From Acidovorax sp. sic0104 (GTDB lineage Bacteria > Pseudomonadota > Gammaproteobacteria > Burkholderiales > Burkholderiaceae_C): 64,000 nucleotides of DNA. Positions 17,666-25,606 of the stretch are shown one piece after another. The DNA lies in NCBI RefSeq assembly GCF_019219095.1, contig NZ_JAHUWH010000007.1:186001-250000 (forward strand). Reading direction: 5' to 3'. Under the pieces are notes generated by a model. That model had not been told where the DNA came from and did no database searches. It saw only the letters and a list, made by a program, of their open reading frames with translations. A program made the translations under genes and the position numbers. The first letter of the stretch is position 1. Each line of letters opens with the position of its first letter.

Positions 17666-19189
17666 ATGCTGTTGGGTGAACTGCTGATCGAACGCGGACT
17701 TCTAAATCGCGAGCGCCTGAATGCTGCCCTCATGGAGCAGAAGGTCACCGGCAATCGCCTCGGTCGGATCTTGGTACGCAACGGGTTCCTCCGGCAAAGC
17801 GTCCTGATGGCGGTGCTGCATGAAGTGGCCCCTGCAGCGCTACATGAGGAGTCGGTCATCTTGCCGGCCATCCCTCCGCGCATCCTGCACGAGACGCGGA
17901 GTATGGTGACGGCCGACATTGGCGAGCAGATCTACATCTCGACGATGTCCCCTCAAGCCGTGGTCCGCGCGCGTCTTCAGGACTACGTTGGCACGCGAGA
18001 GATTATCTTTTCGCCGTGCAACCCCGCACGCCTTACCCAGTACCTTCAACAGCTCCGTACCATCGGTGACCATCCCGAGGAGAGCCCAGGTGGCTGGGAT
18101 GCGTTGATCCGCCGTGCGATGGACGTGGGGGCGTCTGACATTCACATCATTCCCAGACCCCACAGCTACACCGTGATGCTCCGGTTGCAGGGCGTGCTGC
18201 ACCAGGCGCACGAGGGGACTCTGGAGGAGTACGTGTCCCTCGCCTCAAGAATCAAGGATCAGGCCCGCATGGACATGGCGGAGCGACGCAAGCCGCAGGA
18301 CGGCGGCTTCGCAGTGGAACATAACGGCCGAGTGGTGAACCTGCGGGTAGTGTGCATGCCCATCGTGGACGGCGAGCGCATCGTTGTGCGCTTGCTCGAC
18401 CCCGATTCGATGAATTTCGACTTGGACAACCTGGGCATCACGGGTATCGCAGAGTGGAAGAAGGGCATCTCCAGGCCCACGGGTCTCTGTCTCATCTGTG
18501 GGCCTACGGGTTCCGGGAAGACCACGACTCTGAACGCTTCGGCGCTCTCGATGTCGTTCACGCAGCAGGCCATCTATTCGATTGAAGATCCCGTGGAGTA
18601 CCGGATCCCGTACGCGGGCCAGGTGAACATCAACAAGGCAGTGGGCTTGGATTTCTCTGACGGCCTCAAGACGTTCATGCGGGGTGATCCCGACGTGATC
18701 ATTGTGGGCGAGGTGCGTGACATCGAGACCGCCCGCAACGCTGTGAAGGCCGCAGAAACCGGGCACTTGGTGCTTGCGACCCTGCACACGGGCTCGATCC
18801 TGGGCGCAGTAAGCCGCCTGCGTGATATCGGCGTCGAGGGTTACGAACTGCGGCACCTTCTGCGCGCCGTCATGGTCCAACGACTGGTGCGCGTCGTCTG
18901 CCAGAAATGCGCAGGCGCGGGCTGCAAGTCCTGTCGAGACACCGGCTACAAGGGCCGGACCATCGTGTCGGAGTGCACCTACCTTCCCGGCGAAAAGGAC
19001 GTCAATCAGGTGCTGGAGGGCCAGGTCAGCTGGAAGTCGATTGTTCACGATGCGGTGGAAAAGGCCAGGTCCGGACTCACGAACGAGCGAGAGATTCGCC
19101 GGGTGTTCGGCGCGGAGATCGACGACTATCTTGAGGCGTCGGGCATGGCTCAGATCCCCCAACCGGAGGCAGCATGTTCGGCCTCTTGA
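17666..19189 (+). CDS. pilQ: Type IV pilus assembly ATPase, PilB/PilQ-like
   Basis: The product is 507 residues. The N-terminal 140 residues resemble the MshEN/GspE-N module (LGELLIERGLLNRERLNAAL). The ATPase core shows an Asp box, Walker A GPTGSGKTTT near residues 279-288, YSIEDPVEYRI, Walker B region VIIVGEVRDIET, a His box LATLHTGS and a zinc-type cluster CQKCAGAGCKSC near 411-422. It powers pilus extension at the inner membrane. Its last 16 bp overlap the third pilin-like gene. It is distinct from the shorter ATPase at 2,980-4,263. Confidence 0.85.
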   Translation: MLLGELLIERGLLNRERLNAALMEQKVTGNRLGRILVRNGFLRQSVLMAVLHEVAPAALHEESVILPAIPPRILHETRSMVTADIGEQIYISTMSPQAVVRARLQDYVGTREIIFSPCNPARLTQYLQQLRTIGDHPEESPGGWDALIRRAMDVGASDIHIIPRPHSYTVMLRLQGVLHQAHEGTLEEYVSLASRIKDQARMDMAERRKPQDGGFAVEHNGRVVNLRVVCMPIVDGERIVVRLLDPDSMNFDLDNLGITGIAEWKKGISRPTGLCLICGPTGSGKTTTLNASALSMSFTQQAIYSIEDPVEYRIPYAGQVNINKAVGLDFSDGLKTFMRGDPDVIIVGEVRDIETARNAVKAAETGHLVLATLHTGSILGAVSRLRDIGVEGYELRHLLRAVMVQRLVRVVCQKCAGAGCKSCRDTGYKGRTIVSECTYLPGEKDVNQVLEGQVSWKSIVHDAVEKARSGLTNEREIRRVFGAEIDDYLEASGMAQIPQPEAACSAS

Positions 19190-19671
19190 TGGTGATGTTC
19201 TCGATCGTGCTGTTCTCTGCAGTGTCAGTCATGGCCATCAATTACTTGCCCGTGGACGCTCTTCTGACCATGAACGCGCGCACCAACGCGGTCGATGGGT
19301 TCACCTCCCTGTCGGGCGGTGCAGCCCGGTACATCCGTAGCGTGACTGATGCCGATGGCGTCGCCCATCTTCCTGCCCCCGGGGTCGATCTGACCAGCGC
19401 TCTCCAGCCTGGCTACGTGTTCATACCGCGTGCGCCCAAGGGGATGGACTGGTCGATCCAGAGCGGAGTGTTTCAGGGCCTACCAGCGATTGGGATCTGC
19501 CTGTACCCAGTGGGCACCATCGACGAACCGACTGTGCGCGGGGTGAACTCAGCCATGCGCAAGCTGCCCCAGGCTGCGGCTTTCGCCAGCGGCGGGTGCA
19601 ACGCGCAGGTCAACTCAGGCGGCGCCTTCGTCACGTACTGGGTCGTTGCAAACCACCACGCGCAGATATGA
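19174..19671 (+). CDS. Pilin-like protein 3 (minor pilin candidate)
   Basis: The product is 165 residues. An N-terminal hydrophobic helix (MFGLLMVMFSIVLFSAVSVMAINYL) has the position and length of a type IV pilin helix but is less similar to the other two. The C-terminal domain contains a cysteine pair (GICLYP, GGCNAQ). It overlaps the ATPase by 16 bp and the GspF-like gene by four (ATGA). It is probably a minor or tip-located subunit. Confidence 0.6.
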   Translation: MFGLLMVMFSIVLFSAVSVMAINYLPVDALLTMNARTNAVDGFTSLSGGAARYIRSVTDADGVAHLPAPGVDLTSALQPGYVFIPRAPKGMDWSIQSGVFQGLPAIGICLYPVGTIDEPTVRGVNSAMRKLPQAAAFASGGCNAQVNSGGAFVTYWVVANHHAQI

Positions 19672-20852
19672 GCACATACTACGCATCGGTAAAGATCGGC
19701 CCGAGGATCCAAGAGATCCTGGTGTCGGGCCCGAATGAGAAGGCCGCGCGCGCTGAGGCTGCGCGGCGCGGCATCGTCGTGGGGATGAAGAAGGCCAACA
19801 ACTTCGTTCTGGGGCGGCGCATGTCGATCGCCGACCGTACGGTGTTCTTTCAGCGCCTCTCGTCAATGGTGGCCTCAAAGGTAAGCATGTCCGAGGCCTT
19901 AAAGGTGATCCACGATTCCTTCTCGGGCGTGGTCCGGGAGGTTGCCGCGATCCTGCGCCAGCACATCGAAAACGGCGCGACGTTGCCGGAGGCCATGGAT
20001 CTTGCGGGGGAGAAATACTTTCCCGAGACTGTGCGGGCGCTGGTCAAGACCAGCTCGCACGGCGGCGACATCGCCCATTCGCTGCGGGAAGCTGCTCGCT
20101 TCGAGCTGGAGTTGGCGGCCGTGAAGAAGGAGTCCGGACGGGGTCTCTGGAGCGCCTCGCTCGGGTTCCTGACGGGGGTGGGCACGCTATTCGGCAGCAC
20201 GCTCTATGTGGGCCCGATGATCATGAACTCCGACCTCATGAAGATTGGCAAGGCCTCGGTGGACGTGAGCTGGGTTGTGACCCTTTCCTCGGCGTTGAAC
20301 TGGTCGCTTGGGATCATCGTAGCGTTGCTGCTTACGGCTCTCATGTCGCTGTTCATCGCAAAGCCCATCATGCCCGCAGTGGTTGACCGAGTGATCCTCA
20401 AAATCCCTTTCTATCGAGACCTGGTGCTGGCCAAACAGAACTACATCGTGTTCTTCGGCCTTGGCATCCTGCTCAACGCTGGACTGCGCCTGGAGGAGTG
20501 CCTGCGGCTGTCGCGTGACAACTCCCCCCCCGGCGAGCTGCGCGAGGACATGGAGAGGGCCCGAAACGCGATCACCAAGGGCTCCAGAACGCCATGGCCC
20601 TACCTGATGACCACGCTGCACCCTACGGACAAAGCCGCTCTGGCAACGGCTCAGGACAGGTCGCAGACGGCGCTCACCATCAGCGAACTTGCGATCCAGT
20701 ACCGCAACCTCTACCGGCAGCGGATATCGGTGTTCGTGCCCGTCGCGCAGGTGCTGGCCGCGCTGTTCCTATCGCTTGCCGGCGTGGTGCTCTTCGGTGT
20801 GGCGATCGTTCCGATGCTTCAGATGACGAACGGGATCCTTGCGGGAATGTGA
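19668..20852 (+). CDS. pilR: Pilus inner-membrane platform protein, PilR/GspF-like
   Basis: The product is 394 residues, starting ATG 19668 in an ATGA overlap. Two T2SS-F type domains are visible: FFQRLSSMVASKVSMSEALKVI near residue 60 and RDLVLAKQNYIVFFGLGILL near residue 250, each followed by membrane helices (about 165-190, 200-230, 360-385). The protein forms the platform on which the ATPase works. It is the last gene of the pilus operon; a terminator follows at 20,891. Confidence 0.85.
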   Translation: MSTYYASVKIGPRIQEILVSGPNEKAARAEAARRGIVVGMKKANNFVLGRRMSIADRTVFFQRLSSMVASKVSMSEALKVIHDSFSGVVREVAAILRQHIENGATLPEAMDLAGEKYFPETVRALVKTSSHGGDIAHSLREAARFELELAAVKKESGRGLWSASLGFLTGVGTLFGSTLYVGPMIMNSDLMKIGKASVDVSWVVTLSSALNWSLGIIVALLLTALMSLFIAKPIMPAVVDRVILKIPFYRDLVLAKQNYIVFFGLGILLNAGLRLEECLRLSRDNSPPGELREDMERARNAITKGSRTPWPYLMTTLHPTDKAALATAQDRSQTALTISELAIQYRNLYRQRISVFVPVAQVLAALFLSLAGVVLFGVAIVPMLQMTNGILAGM

Positions 20853-20888
20853 GGGTGCTTGGCGCACTAGAACGATGTCCAAAACAAT

Positions 20889-20912
20889 AAGGGGCCGTGG
20901 CCCCATTTTTGT
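20889..20912. terminator. Bidirectional intrinsic terminator
   Basis: Stem GGGGCC (20891-20896) and GGCCCC (20899-20904), then A and five T on the plus strand, with an AT-rich run on the minus side. It ends the pilus operon and the convergent minus-strand operon. Confidence 0.85.
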
Positions 20913-20917
20913 TCCCT

Positions 20918-21118
20918 CTACTGAGCCTTCCTGGCATCCAGCTCGGCCTTGGATTTGGCGATCGACTCGGGCGTGTGTATGGCACCAACCTTGCCATCCC
21001 GGACTTCTCCGAGGGATTCACGCAATCCGGGAATGGGGTGGCCAGCATCGGCCTCGACCGCCAAGGCGATCTTCTCCAAATCGGTCTTCAGAAGGTCTAC
21101 AAATGTCTCTTTTGTCAT
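20918..21118 (-). CDS. Small hypothetical protein, 66 aa
   Basis: Starting from ATG 21118 (MTKETFVDLLKTDL) the product is 66 residues; a GTG seven codons upstream is possible. It is predicted to be soluble and helical with a basic C terminus. It lies 65 bp downstream of the UvrD-like helicase on the same strand and just before the shared terminator, as the last gene of that operon. Function unknown. Confidence 0.5.
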   Translation of the reverse strand: MTKETFVDLLKTDLEKIALAVEADAGHPIPGLRESLGEVRDGKVGAIHTPESIAKSKAELDARKAQ

Positions 21119-21183
21119 GCGGTTAGTTTCGGTTGCCACCCCGCAAAGCGGATAAGTTCCACCATCCTAGCCGTTCCCCGGCT

Positions 21184-22893
21184 TCAGATCCCCGCCTCTT
21201 CCAGGAATCGACTCTCCAGCCCTTCGGCGAGCGCTCCGGAGACCGCCAACCTCCGCTTCGCGCGCGTCATGCCGACGTACATGAGTCTGCGCTCCTCATC
21301 TTCGGTGGAGTCGGTGTGAGGCAAATTGCCTTCCTCGACCGCCATGATCCAGACGCTTTCGAATTCCAGGCCCTTGGAGGAGTGAAGCGTCATGAGTTGA
21401 ACCGCACCAGGCGTGGGCTCCTTGTTCTTGCTGTCACGGGTGAGGTAGTTCAGCCGCTGGGCTAGCGAGCCATTCAGGCGGCAGATCGACTCGGCAAGGC
21501 TCTTGAGCAGGTCGGCCTGGGAGGATTTGCAGTAGCGTGCGAGATAACCCGTGACGCCATGCACCACCAAGGAGGTTCGGCCCTTGTTCGCCTGCTCCGA
21601 CCAAGAGAGAAAACCCTCCCGCAGGCCGGTGAGGGCTCTGGCCAGCTTTTCATCGGGGGCCTTTGAGAGCGCGGCATCCAGACGGTCCAGGCAGCGGCCG
21701 GAGCTTGCCCGCGAGTGCTCGTTGATCCACCCCGCGTCCATGCCACAGAACGAAAGGCTGTTGGCCACGCCGGTCCAGGTGTCGTCGCTGATGCTGCGCA
21801 GCAAACCCGCGAACACACCGCCCACGGCTTGGTCCCACACACTCTTTCCTCCGGAGCGTTCGTAGGGGATTCCGGACGTTGAAAGGGCGATTTCAGCGAG
21901 GTCCAAAAGCGCGTTCGTGCGCCCCAGCACTGCCCACTGTTCGTTCTTGTTGTCGCGCAGTGTCTTGAGCAGCGCGTCCATCTCGTCCTGCCGAGTGGGC
22001 AGGCGGTGCACCGCAATCTCTCCGTCCTCCTCTTTAAAGGCTTGAATGTTTTTGGCGGCACGGTTGGCGTTTTTGCCGATAAGCTTTGCTGCCGACGCGA
22101 GTATGTTGGGGGCGCAGCGGTAGTTGACCGGCAGCGTCAGCTCCATCGAGCCCAGAGCCAGGCTCGCCTCCTGCAGGCCTTCGTAGCCCAGGGCATGCCT
22201 GAACGAATAGAGGCTTTGATCATCGTCACCAACGAGGGTGATCTCTACGCCCGCCAAACCGTGCGCCAGAATCCATTGCATCTGCACTTCGTCCATGTCC
22301 TGAGCTTCGTCCACGAGCATCCATTTGATGGGCAGGGGCGCGAAGGAGCCGTCGCGCATTCCGTGAACGCAACGCAGAACTAGGTCCCCGAACTCCATCA
22401 CGTTCTCTGATTCAAGGATCGCGGCGTAGCTGTCGTAAATCCGCTGCATCGCGAGGTCCTGAAAGGCGATAGGAGCCACGTGTGCCTTGGCCCTGTCGAT
22501 TTCCTTCTGCACCTCATCGAACTTCAGCCCGGTATCGTTTTCCCGCCAGCAGCGCTTGAGGAGCTGGTTCCGCTCAATGTCATTCATGAGCTTTGGCGGG
22601 CGGCCTTTGGTGTTGCGCTTAATCTGGTCGATGGCCAGCGAGTGGAAGGTACCTGCAGCGAGCCTGCGGGTGTTTTCCTTGCCACAGGTGTCGATGATGC
22701 GTTCAAGCAGTTCGCCGGCAGCGTCCCTTGTGAATGTGACGGCGCAGAGCCTCCCCAACTCGTGGGTTGCGATAAGGTGGCCCGCCCGGGTGGAAAGGAC
22801 CCGCGTCTTGCCGGAGCCGGGGCAGGCCAAGACGGTCACGTGGCCCGGGGCTGTGACTGCTCGATCTTGAAATGGATTGAGTTCAAGTGCCAT
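21184..22893 (-). CDS. UvrD/Rep-like SF1A DNA helicase
   Basis: The product is 569 residues. Motifs visible are Walker A ACPGSGKT (residues 23-30), motif Ia AVTFTRDAAGEL, Walker B VDEAQDMDEVQ, the QSLYSFRHALG loop, and the C-terminal motifs TLHSSKGLEFESVW and MYVGMTRAKRRL. It is shorter than chromosomal UvrD (about 720), mainly in the 2B and C-terminal parts. It would translocate 3' to 5' on single-stranded DNA. It lies in a minus-strand operon with the DUF1845-like gene. A role in processing plasmid DNA is inferred. Confidence 0.85.
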   Translation of the reverse strand: MALELNPFQDRAVTAPGHVTVLACPGSGKTRVLSTRAGHLIATHELGRLCAVTFTRDAAGELLERIIDTCGKENTRRLAAGTFHSLAIDQIKRNTKGRPPKLMNDIERNQLLKRCWRENDTGLKFDEVQKEIDRAKAHVAPIAFQDLAMQRIYDSYAAILESENVMEFGDLVLRCVHGMRDGSFAPLPIKWMLVDEAQDMDEVQMQWILAHGLAGVEITLVGDDDQSLYSFRHALGYEGLQEASLALGSMELTLPVNYRCAPNILASAAKLIGKNANRAAKNIQAFKEEDGEIAVHRLPTRQDEMDALLKTLRDNKNEQWAVLGRTNALLDLAEIALSTSGIPYERSGGKSVWDQAVGGVFAGLLRSISDDTWTGVANSLSFCGMDAGWINEHSRASSGRCLDRLDAALSKAPDEKLARALTGLREGFLSWSEQANKGRTSLVVHGVTGYLARYCKSSQADLLKSLAESICRLNGSLAQRLNYLTRDSKNKEPTPGAVQLMTLHSSKGLEFESVWIMAVEEGNLPHTDSTEDEERRLMYVGMTRAKRRLAVSGALAEGLESRFLEEAGI

Positions 22894-22925
22894 CTGACGG
22901 TTGCGGAGTAGTAAAGGTATTGGAT

Positions 22926-23234
22926 CTAGGCGGTCGGGCCCGACGCGTCTGAGAGAAGTGCCTGAATGGCATCGTGGTCCCTACGCCAATGCGGATCGAG
23001 GAGCGTGACTTCGTGCTCCCAAATCTCGGCGAATTTCGGCAGGAGCGTCGCGCGATCCTTGTGGCCGGCGAGGGCCTTGGTGGTCAACGCCTGGGCATAC
23101 AGCGCCAGGACCATCGCGGCGGATCTGCGATAGGCAATGGTCTCTGACTTGGGGAGCCTCAGGACGGACTTGCGGTAACGGGAGACCTTGCGTTTGAATC
23201 GCTCGGCGGCGAAATATGAATCCATGAAGGGCAT
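22926..23234 (-). CDS. Hypothetical protein, 102 aa
   Basis: The product is 102 residues from ATG 23234, or 99 from ATG 23225. It is basic at the start (FKRKVSRYRKSVLRL) and helical throughout, without cysteines. It lies between the DUF1845-like gene and the helicase and is probably cotranscribed with both, although a hairpin separates it from the first. Function unknown. Confidence 0.55.
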   Translation of the reverse strand: MPFMDSYFAAERFKRKVSRYRKSVLRLPKSETIAYRRSAAMVLALYAQALTTKALAGHKDRATLLPKFAEIWEHEVTLLDPHWRRDHDAIQALLSDASGPTA

Positions 23235-23242
23235 AAAGAAAT

Positions 23243-23277
23243 GGGCCCGGAATAGTCTCTTGACGTATTCCGGGCCC
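23243..23277 (-). terminator. Perfect 12-bp inverted repeat between operon genes
   Basis: Left arm 23243-23254, right arm 23266-23277, 11-nt loop, followed on the minus strand by ATTTCTTT. It can act as a partial terminator after the 24,164 gene and reduce expression of the helicase genes. Confidence 0.7.
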
Positions 23278-23294
23278 AGAAGGGAGAGCCGTAC

Positions 23295-24164
23295 TTAAGC
23301 GGGTAGCGCTTCAGCCGCACCTTGATGATCTGCTTGCTCGGCGGGGGGAGCAGCCAAATCGACTGAGGGCTCTTGTGCAGACGGCTCAGCGCGCGGCTTG
23401 CGGGGTTTCGTGGGTGCAGAGGCCGTTGGGGGTGCCGGCGCGTCCACCGAGCTGCCATCTGCTGCCGGGACATCGGGATCGAGCTTGGTGCCAACGCGAG
23501 GATCCTGCACATGCATGTCCCCTTGACGCTGGGTCGATGCCATTGCGCGCGTCGCGAGGGTCCTGAACACGCCGCCCAGACGCAGGATCTTCTTCTGCAC
23601 GCCGTAGATCACCTTGCTGCGCTCGGAGTCCGTGAGTTCGCGCGAGATCCAAAGCGCGTCCACGACGCACGCGAGCGCATCGAAGTCTTTGACCGCCTTG
23701 ACCATCTGGGCGGCGCGGGGAGACGTGATCCGAGCCTCGCACTTTTTGGGGGCGGAGTAGCTGATCCCCTTGAAGTCCACTCCTGCTGTCTCGGCGATCG
23801 CCTTCAAGCGCTCGGTTTCCGCTTTGATGTCGCTAGCGAGGTCATCGAGTTCTTTGTTGACGATCGCCTCGACCTCCATGGCCTGGGCTTCCGAGGTCAG
23901 AGCCCGCACCAGGACGCTCAAGGTGAACAGCGACTCAGAGGCTTGCTCGAAGCCGCGATCAAAAGTTTTTTGGGCGTTGAAGGAATGCAGATCGAACTTC
24001 ATCACCAAGAATGGCATCGAGGACGATGATGCGCGGGACGCTCGCGGTGCGTTTGGCCCGCGCGCCTGGCGCGGACGTTGAGCGCGCGGTTCTTGGGAAC
24101 CCGAGGGGGTTTCCGCTGCCGGCTCGGCTGCGGTGGGGGACTCTGGGAGAGCGTCTTTCGCCAT
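23295..24164 (-). CDS. DUF1845/AcaB-like regulatory protein (tentative)
   Basis: The product is 289 residues. A Pro/Ala/Arg-rich N terminus (1-48) and a low-complexity tail (about 225-289) flank a helical core (SFNAQKTFDRGFEQASESLF, then ALWISRELTDSERSKVIYGV). The core recalls DUF1845-type proteins of conjugative elements, among them AcaB of IncC plasmids, which works with AcaCD to switch on transfer. Given the FlhDC-like pair here, that would be a coherent circuit, but the family call is by impression. It heads the minus-strand operon facing the gap at 24,165. Confidence 0.45.
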   Translation of the reverse strand: MAKDALPESPTAAEPAAETPSGSQEPRAQRPRQARGPNAPRASRASSSSMPFLVMKFDLHSFNAQKTFDRGFEQASESLFTLSVLVRALTSEAQAMEVEAIVNKELDDLASDIKAETERLKAIAETAGVDFKGISYSAPKKCEARITSPRAAQMVKAVKDFDALACVVDALWISRELTDSERSKVIYGVQKKILRLGGVFRTLATRAMASTQRQGDMHVQDPRVGTKLDPDVPAADGSSVDAPAPPTASAPTKPRKPRAEPSAQEPSVDLAAPPAEQADHQGAAEALPA

Positions 24165-24383
24165 GATGATTTCCTCGTATAAGAGTGGACAACGGTGAAA
24201 CCATGGTAGGAGTCGATGAAAAGAAAACAGGGCCCAAACACAACCGAAATTGCAGTGTTACGACCACATGGTCACGTCTCAAAACTTTTTGAAATCACGA
24301 GACGTTTTTAGTTGACGGACGCAGAAAAAAGGCGTTAGGATTGCATCCACAAGAGCAGTGCGCGTAACGCCACTCTCCTGAGT
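24165..24383. other. Divergent gap, first half; candidate transfer-origin/promoter region
   Basis: No gene is visible. It contains a palindrome GACCA-ca-TGGTC (24262-24273), an inverted repeat CGTCTC/GAGACG (24275-24280 and 24299-24304) and a plus-strand sigma-70 candidate (see 24312). The gap separates minus-strand transfer-side genes from the plus-strand leading-type region, where a transfer origin would be expected. Confidence 0.4.
24312..24341 (+). promoter_or_regulatory. Candidate sigma-70 promoter
   Basis: TTGACG (24312-24317) and TTAGGA/TAGGAT (24335-24341) with a 17-18 nt spacer and A-rich flanks. It would drive transcription into the first structured leader at 24,384. Confidence 0.5.
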
Positions 24384-24531
24384 GAGGTAGCTGGCCTCCA
24401 AAATTGATCAGCAATTCATTAGCTGCTTGCCTTGCCAAGCACACCAAGAACGACGCAACATTCCGTTTTTGGTTCTCATGCACCTTTGCATGAATTTGAT
24501 TGGAGCGAAGCTCCCATCCCGTCACTGCGGG
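24384..24531 (+). promoter_or_regulatory. Pseudoknot leader copy 1
   Basis: P1 stem GAGGT/GCCTC (24384-24388, 24394-24398) around the loop AGCTG; CAGC at 24409-24412 can pair with GCTG of the loop. P3 is GCTTG/CAAGC (24425-24429, 24436-24440). A weak P4-like stem CCCG/CGGG sits at 24518-24531. No convincing gene follows directly. Confidence 0.6.
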
Positions 24532-24876
24532 AAATAGCAGTTGGGTTGGGCGCGACTAAGACCTGGACTTTCATCCGTTGGATGGAAGATGGGCCTCTCG
24601 CTGCAATCCTGCCATTTTTGGCAAATCTACTTGGAAGTCTGACCCCAGAAGGGCTTACTTCCCCGCCCAGCGCGATGCTGGCCGGTTTCAAAGACACAAG
24701 CAAAACTCTTCATGCCGTAGGCGTGTTGTGCTCGCTTGTGCCAAAACATCGTGTGACCCTCAAGTGTCATGCGGTGCAGTCCTCCACCTTTCGGTGGAGA
24801 TTCAAAATCCTCGGGGATGCCATCTCCGAGGGGAGTCTGGTGTTTCCGAGGAATTTCCGTTCCTAGGAGTATCACC
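24532..24876 (+). other. Gene-poor stretch with hairpin leader before a tiny ORF
   Basis: A frame runs from ATG 24582 to 24866 but has no ribosome binding site and reads through the leader of the next gene, so it is doubtful. Near the end a stem CCTCGG/CCGAGG (about 24809-24830) is followed by TAGGAG and the ATG at 24877, the P4-plus-ribosome-site layout used throughout this region. Confidence 0.45.
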
Positions 24877-24960
24877 ATGTCCGCTCTTGTATTTGCCGCT
24901 TGTGTCGCTACCGGTTACCCATTGGGTATTTTGGTGTGCCAAGCGCTCGGTCTCCGCTAA
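24877..24960 (+). CDS. 27-residue hydrophobic peptide
   Basis: Reads MSALVFAACVATGYPLGILV and seven more residues, with TAGGAG seven bases before the ATG. The composition suggests one short membrane-inserted helix. The P4-type leader in front and the close likeness in size and character to the 25-residue ORF at 25,116 argue that it is translated. Function unknown; small membrane peptides of mobile elements include toxins and regulators, but nothing here decides that. Confidence 0.5.
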   Translation: MSALVFAACVATGYPLGILVCQALGLR

Positions 24961-24994
24961 TCCTTTAGCGTAGCCCCAATTTAGTCTGCGGTTC

Positions 24995-25080
24995 ACCCCG
25001 CAGGCTAGAGTGCTCAACTTCGTGTCGAGCCCTCTAGCCTGCGGGGTGCCACAGACATTCAAAATGTCATGTGTGGCACC
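24995..25080 (+). repeat. Two overlapping long hairpins
   Basis: Hairpin A: a perfect 16-bp stem (24995-25010 with 25032-25047), with GCTC/GAGC extending it inside. Hairpin B: GGTGCCACA (25045-25053) with TGTGGCACC (25072-25080), enclosing GACAT/ATGTC. The 3' foot of A overlaps the 5' foot of B, so the two full forms exclude each other, as in attenuators. Confidence 0.7.
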
Positions 25081-25115
25081 CAGCAGGTTTTCAACAACCT
25101 AGCGAGGGGCTCATC

Positions 25116-25193
25116 ATGGAAACTCTTATCGTTACCCTGTGCGTGGCCATTGGTTTCGCTATCGGTGACCGCCTCTTCCATCGGAGGGGGTGA
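25116..25193 (+). CDS. 25-residue hydrophobic peptide
   Basis: Reads METLIVTLCVAIGFAIGDRL and five basic residues. GCGAGGGG precedes the ATG by eight bases. One membrane helix with a positively charged C terminus is likely. The stop is four bases before the ATG of the next gene, whose ribosome site GGAGGGGG lies inside this ORF, so translation is coupled. It follows the paired hairpins at 24,995-25,080. Confidence 0.55.
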   Translation: METLIVTLCVAIGFAIGDRLFHRRG

Positions 25194-25197
25194 TCAC

Positions 25198-25389
25198 ATG
25201 CTTGCCGAAATCACAACGCGCGCAGAAAACACAGTCACACGCCTGTACAAGGGCATTTCTATCCGTCTCGCTGGGGACCTGCATTCAAGACTCAAAGCGA
25301 GTCCGCCGAATGCGCTGGCCTCGGAGGAGACCAGAGCCCTTGTTCGTCAATCTTTGCGCCAAGCAGGGATGGTCCAGAAACGGGCGTGA
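25198..25389 (+). CDS. Small hypothetical protein, 63 aa
   Basis: ATG 25198 is chosen for its strong CGGAGGGGG ribosome site; the open frame continues upstream through the hairpins. The product (MLAEITTRAENTVTRLYKGI) is a small soluble, basic and helical protein. It ends before a double hairpin. Unknown function; it is coupled to the 25-residue peptide gene. Confidence 0.55.
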   Translation: MLAEITTRAENTVTRLYKGISIRLAGDLHSRLKASPPNALASEETRALVRQSLRQAGMVQKRA

Positions 25390-25394
25390 AGACG

Positions 25395-25462
25395 GCCCGC
25401 AGATTCGTCTGCGGGCTGGCTTCCTCAAGTGCATTTGCAAAGTGCCTTTGAGGAAGCTTTTT
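25395..25462 (+). terminator. Tandem terminator hairpins; second one is the P0 hairpin of leader copy 2
   Basis: First stem GCCCGCAG/CTGCGGGC (25395-25416). Second stem GCTTCCTCAA/TTGAGGAAGC (25419-25428, 25448-25457) followed by TTTTT (25458-25462). The second has the CTTCC/GGAAG foot seen in other copies. Confidence 0.75.
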
Positions 25463-25492
25463 GTTGTTTGGGTATCCAGGCAGCTCAAAAAG

Positions 25493-25606
25493 GGCGGTAG
25501 CTGGCCCCTAAAAATAATCAGCGTTTCAAATCAATCCACCAACCACCGGGGTGCTTCACCTGGTGGGTGCGGCATCTCGATTTCATTTGCAAATTGGAGA
25601 TACCGC
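25493..25606 (+). promoter_or_regulatory. Pseudoknot leader copy 2 (RecE-like gene)
   Basis: P1 GGT/GCC with two outer pairs (25493-25508), loop AGCTG; CAGC at 25519-25522. P4 CCACCGG/CC-T-GGTGG (25543-25566). The ribosome site TTGGAG precedes ATG 25607. P3 is absent. Confidence 0.65.

Noticed and set aside
24432..24866. 144-codon ORF in the divergent gap
   Set aside because: TTG start, no ribosome site, and its 3' part runs through the hairpin leader of the 27-codon ORF. A shorter form from ATG 24582 cannot be excluded.
25190..25606. N-terminal extension of the RecE-like gene (open frame from 25190)
   Set aside because: It would translate terminators and the pseudoknot leader; ATG 25607 has a good ribosome site and matches the family start.
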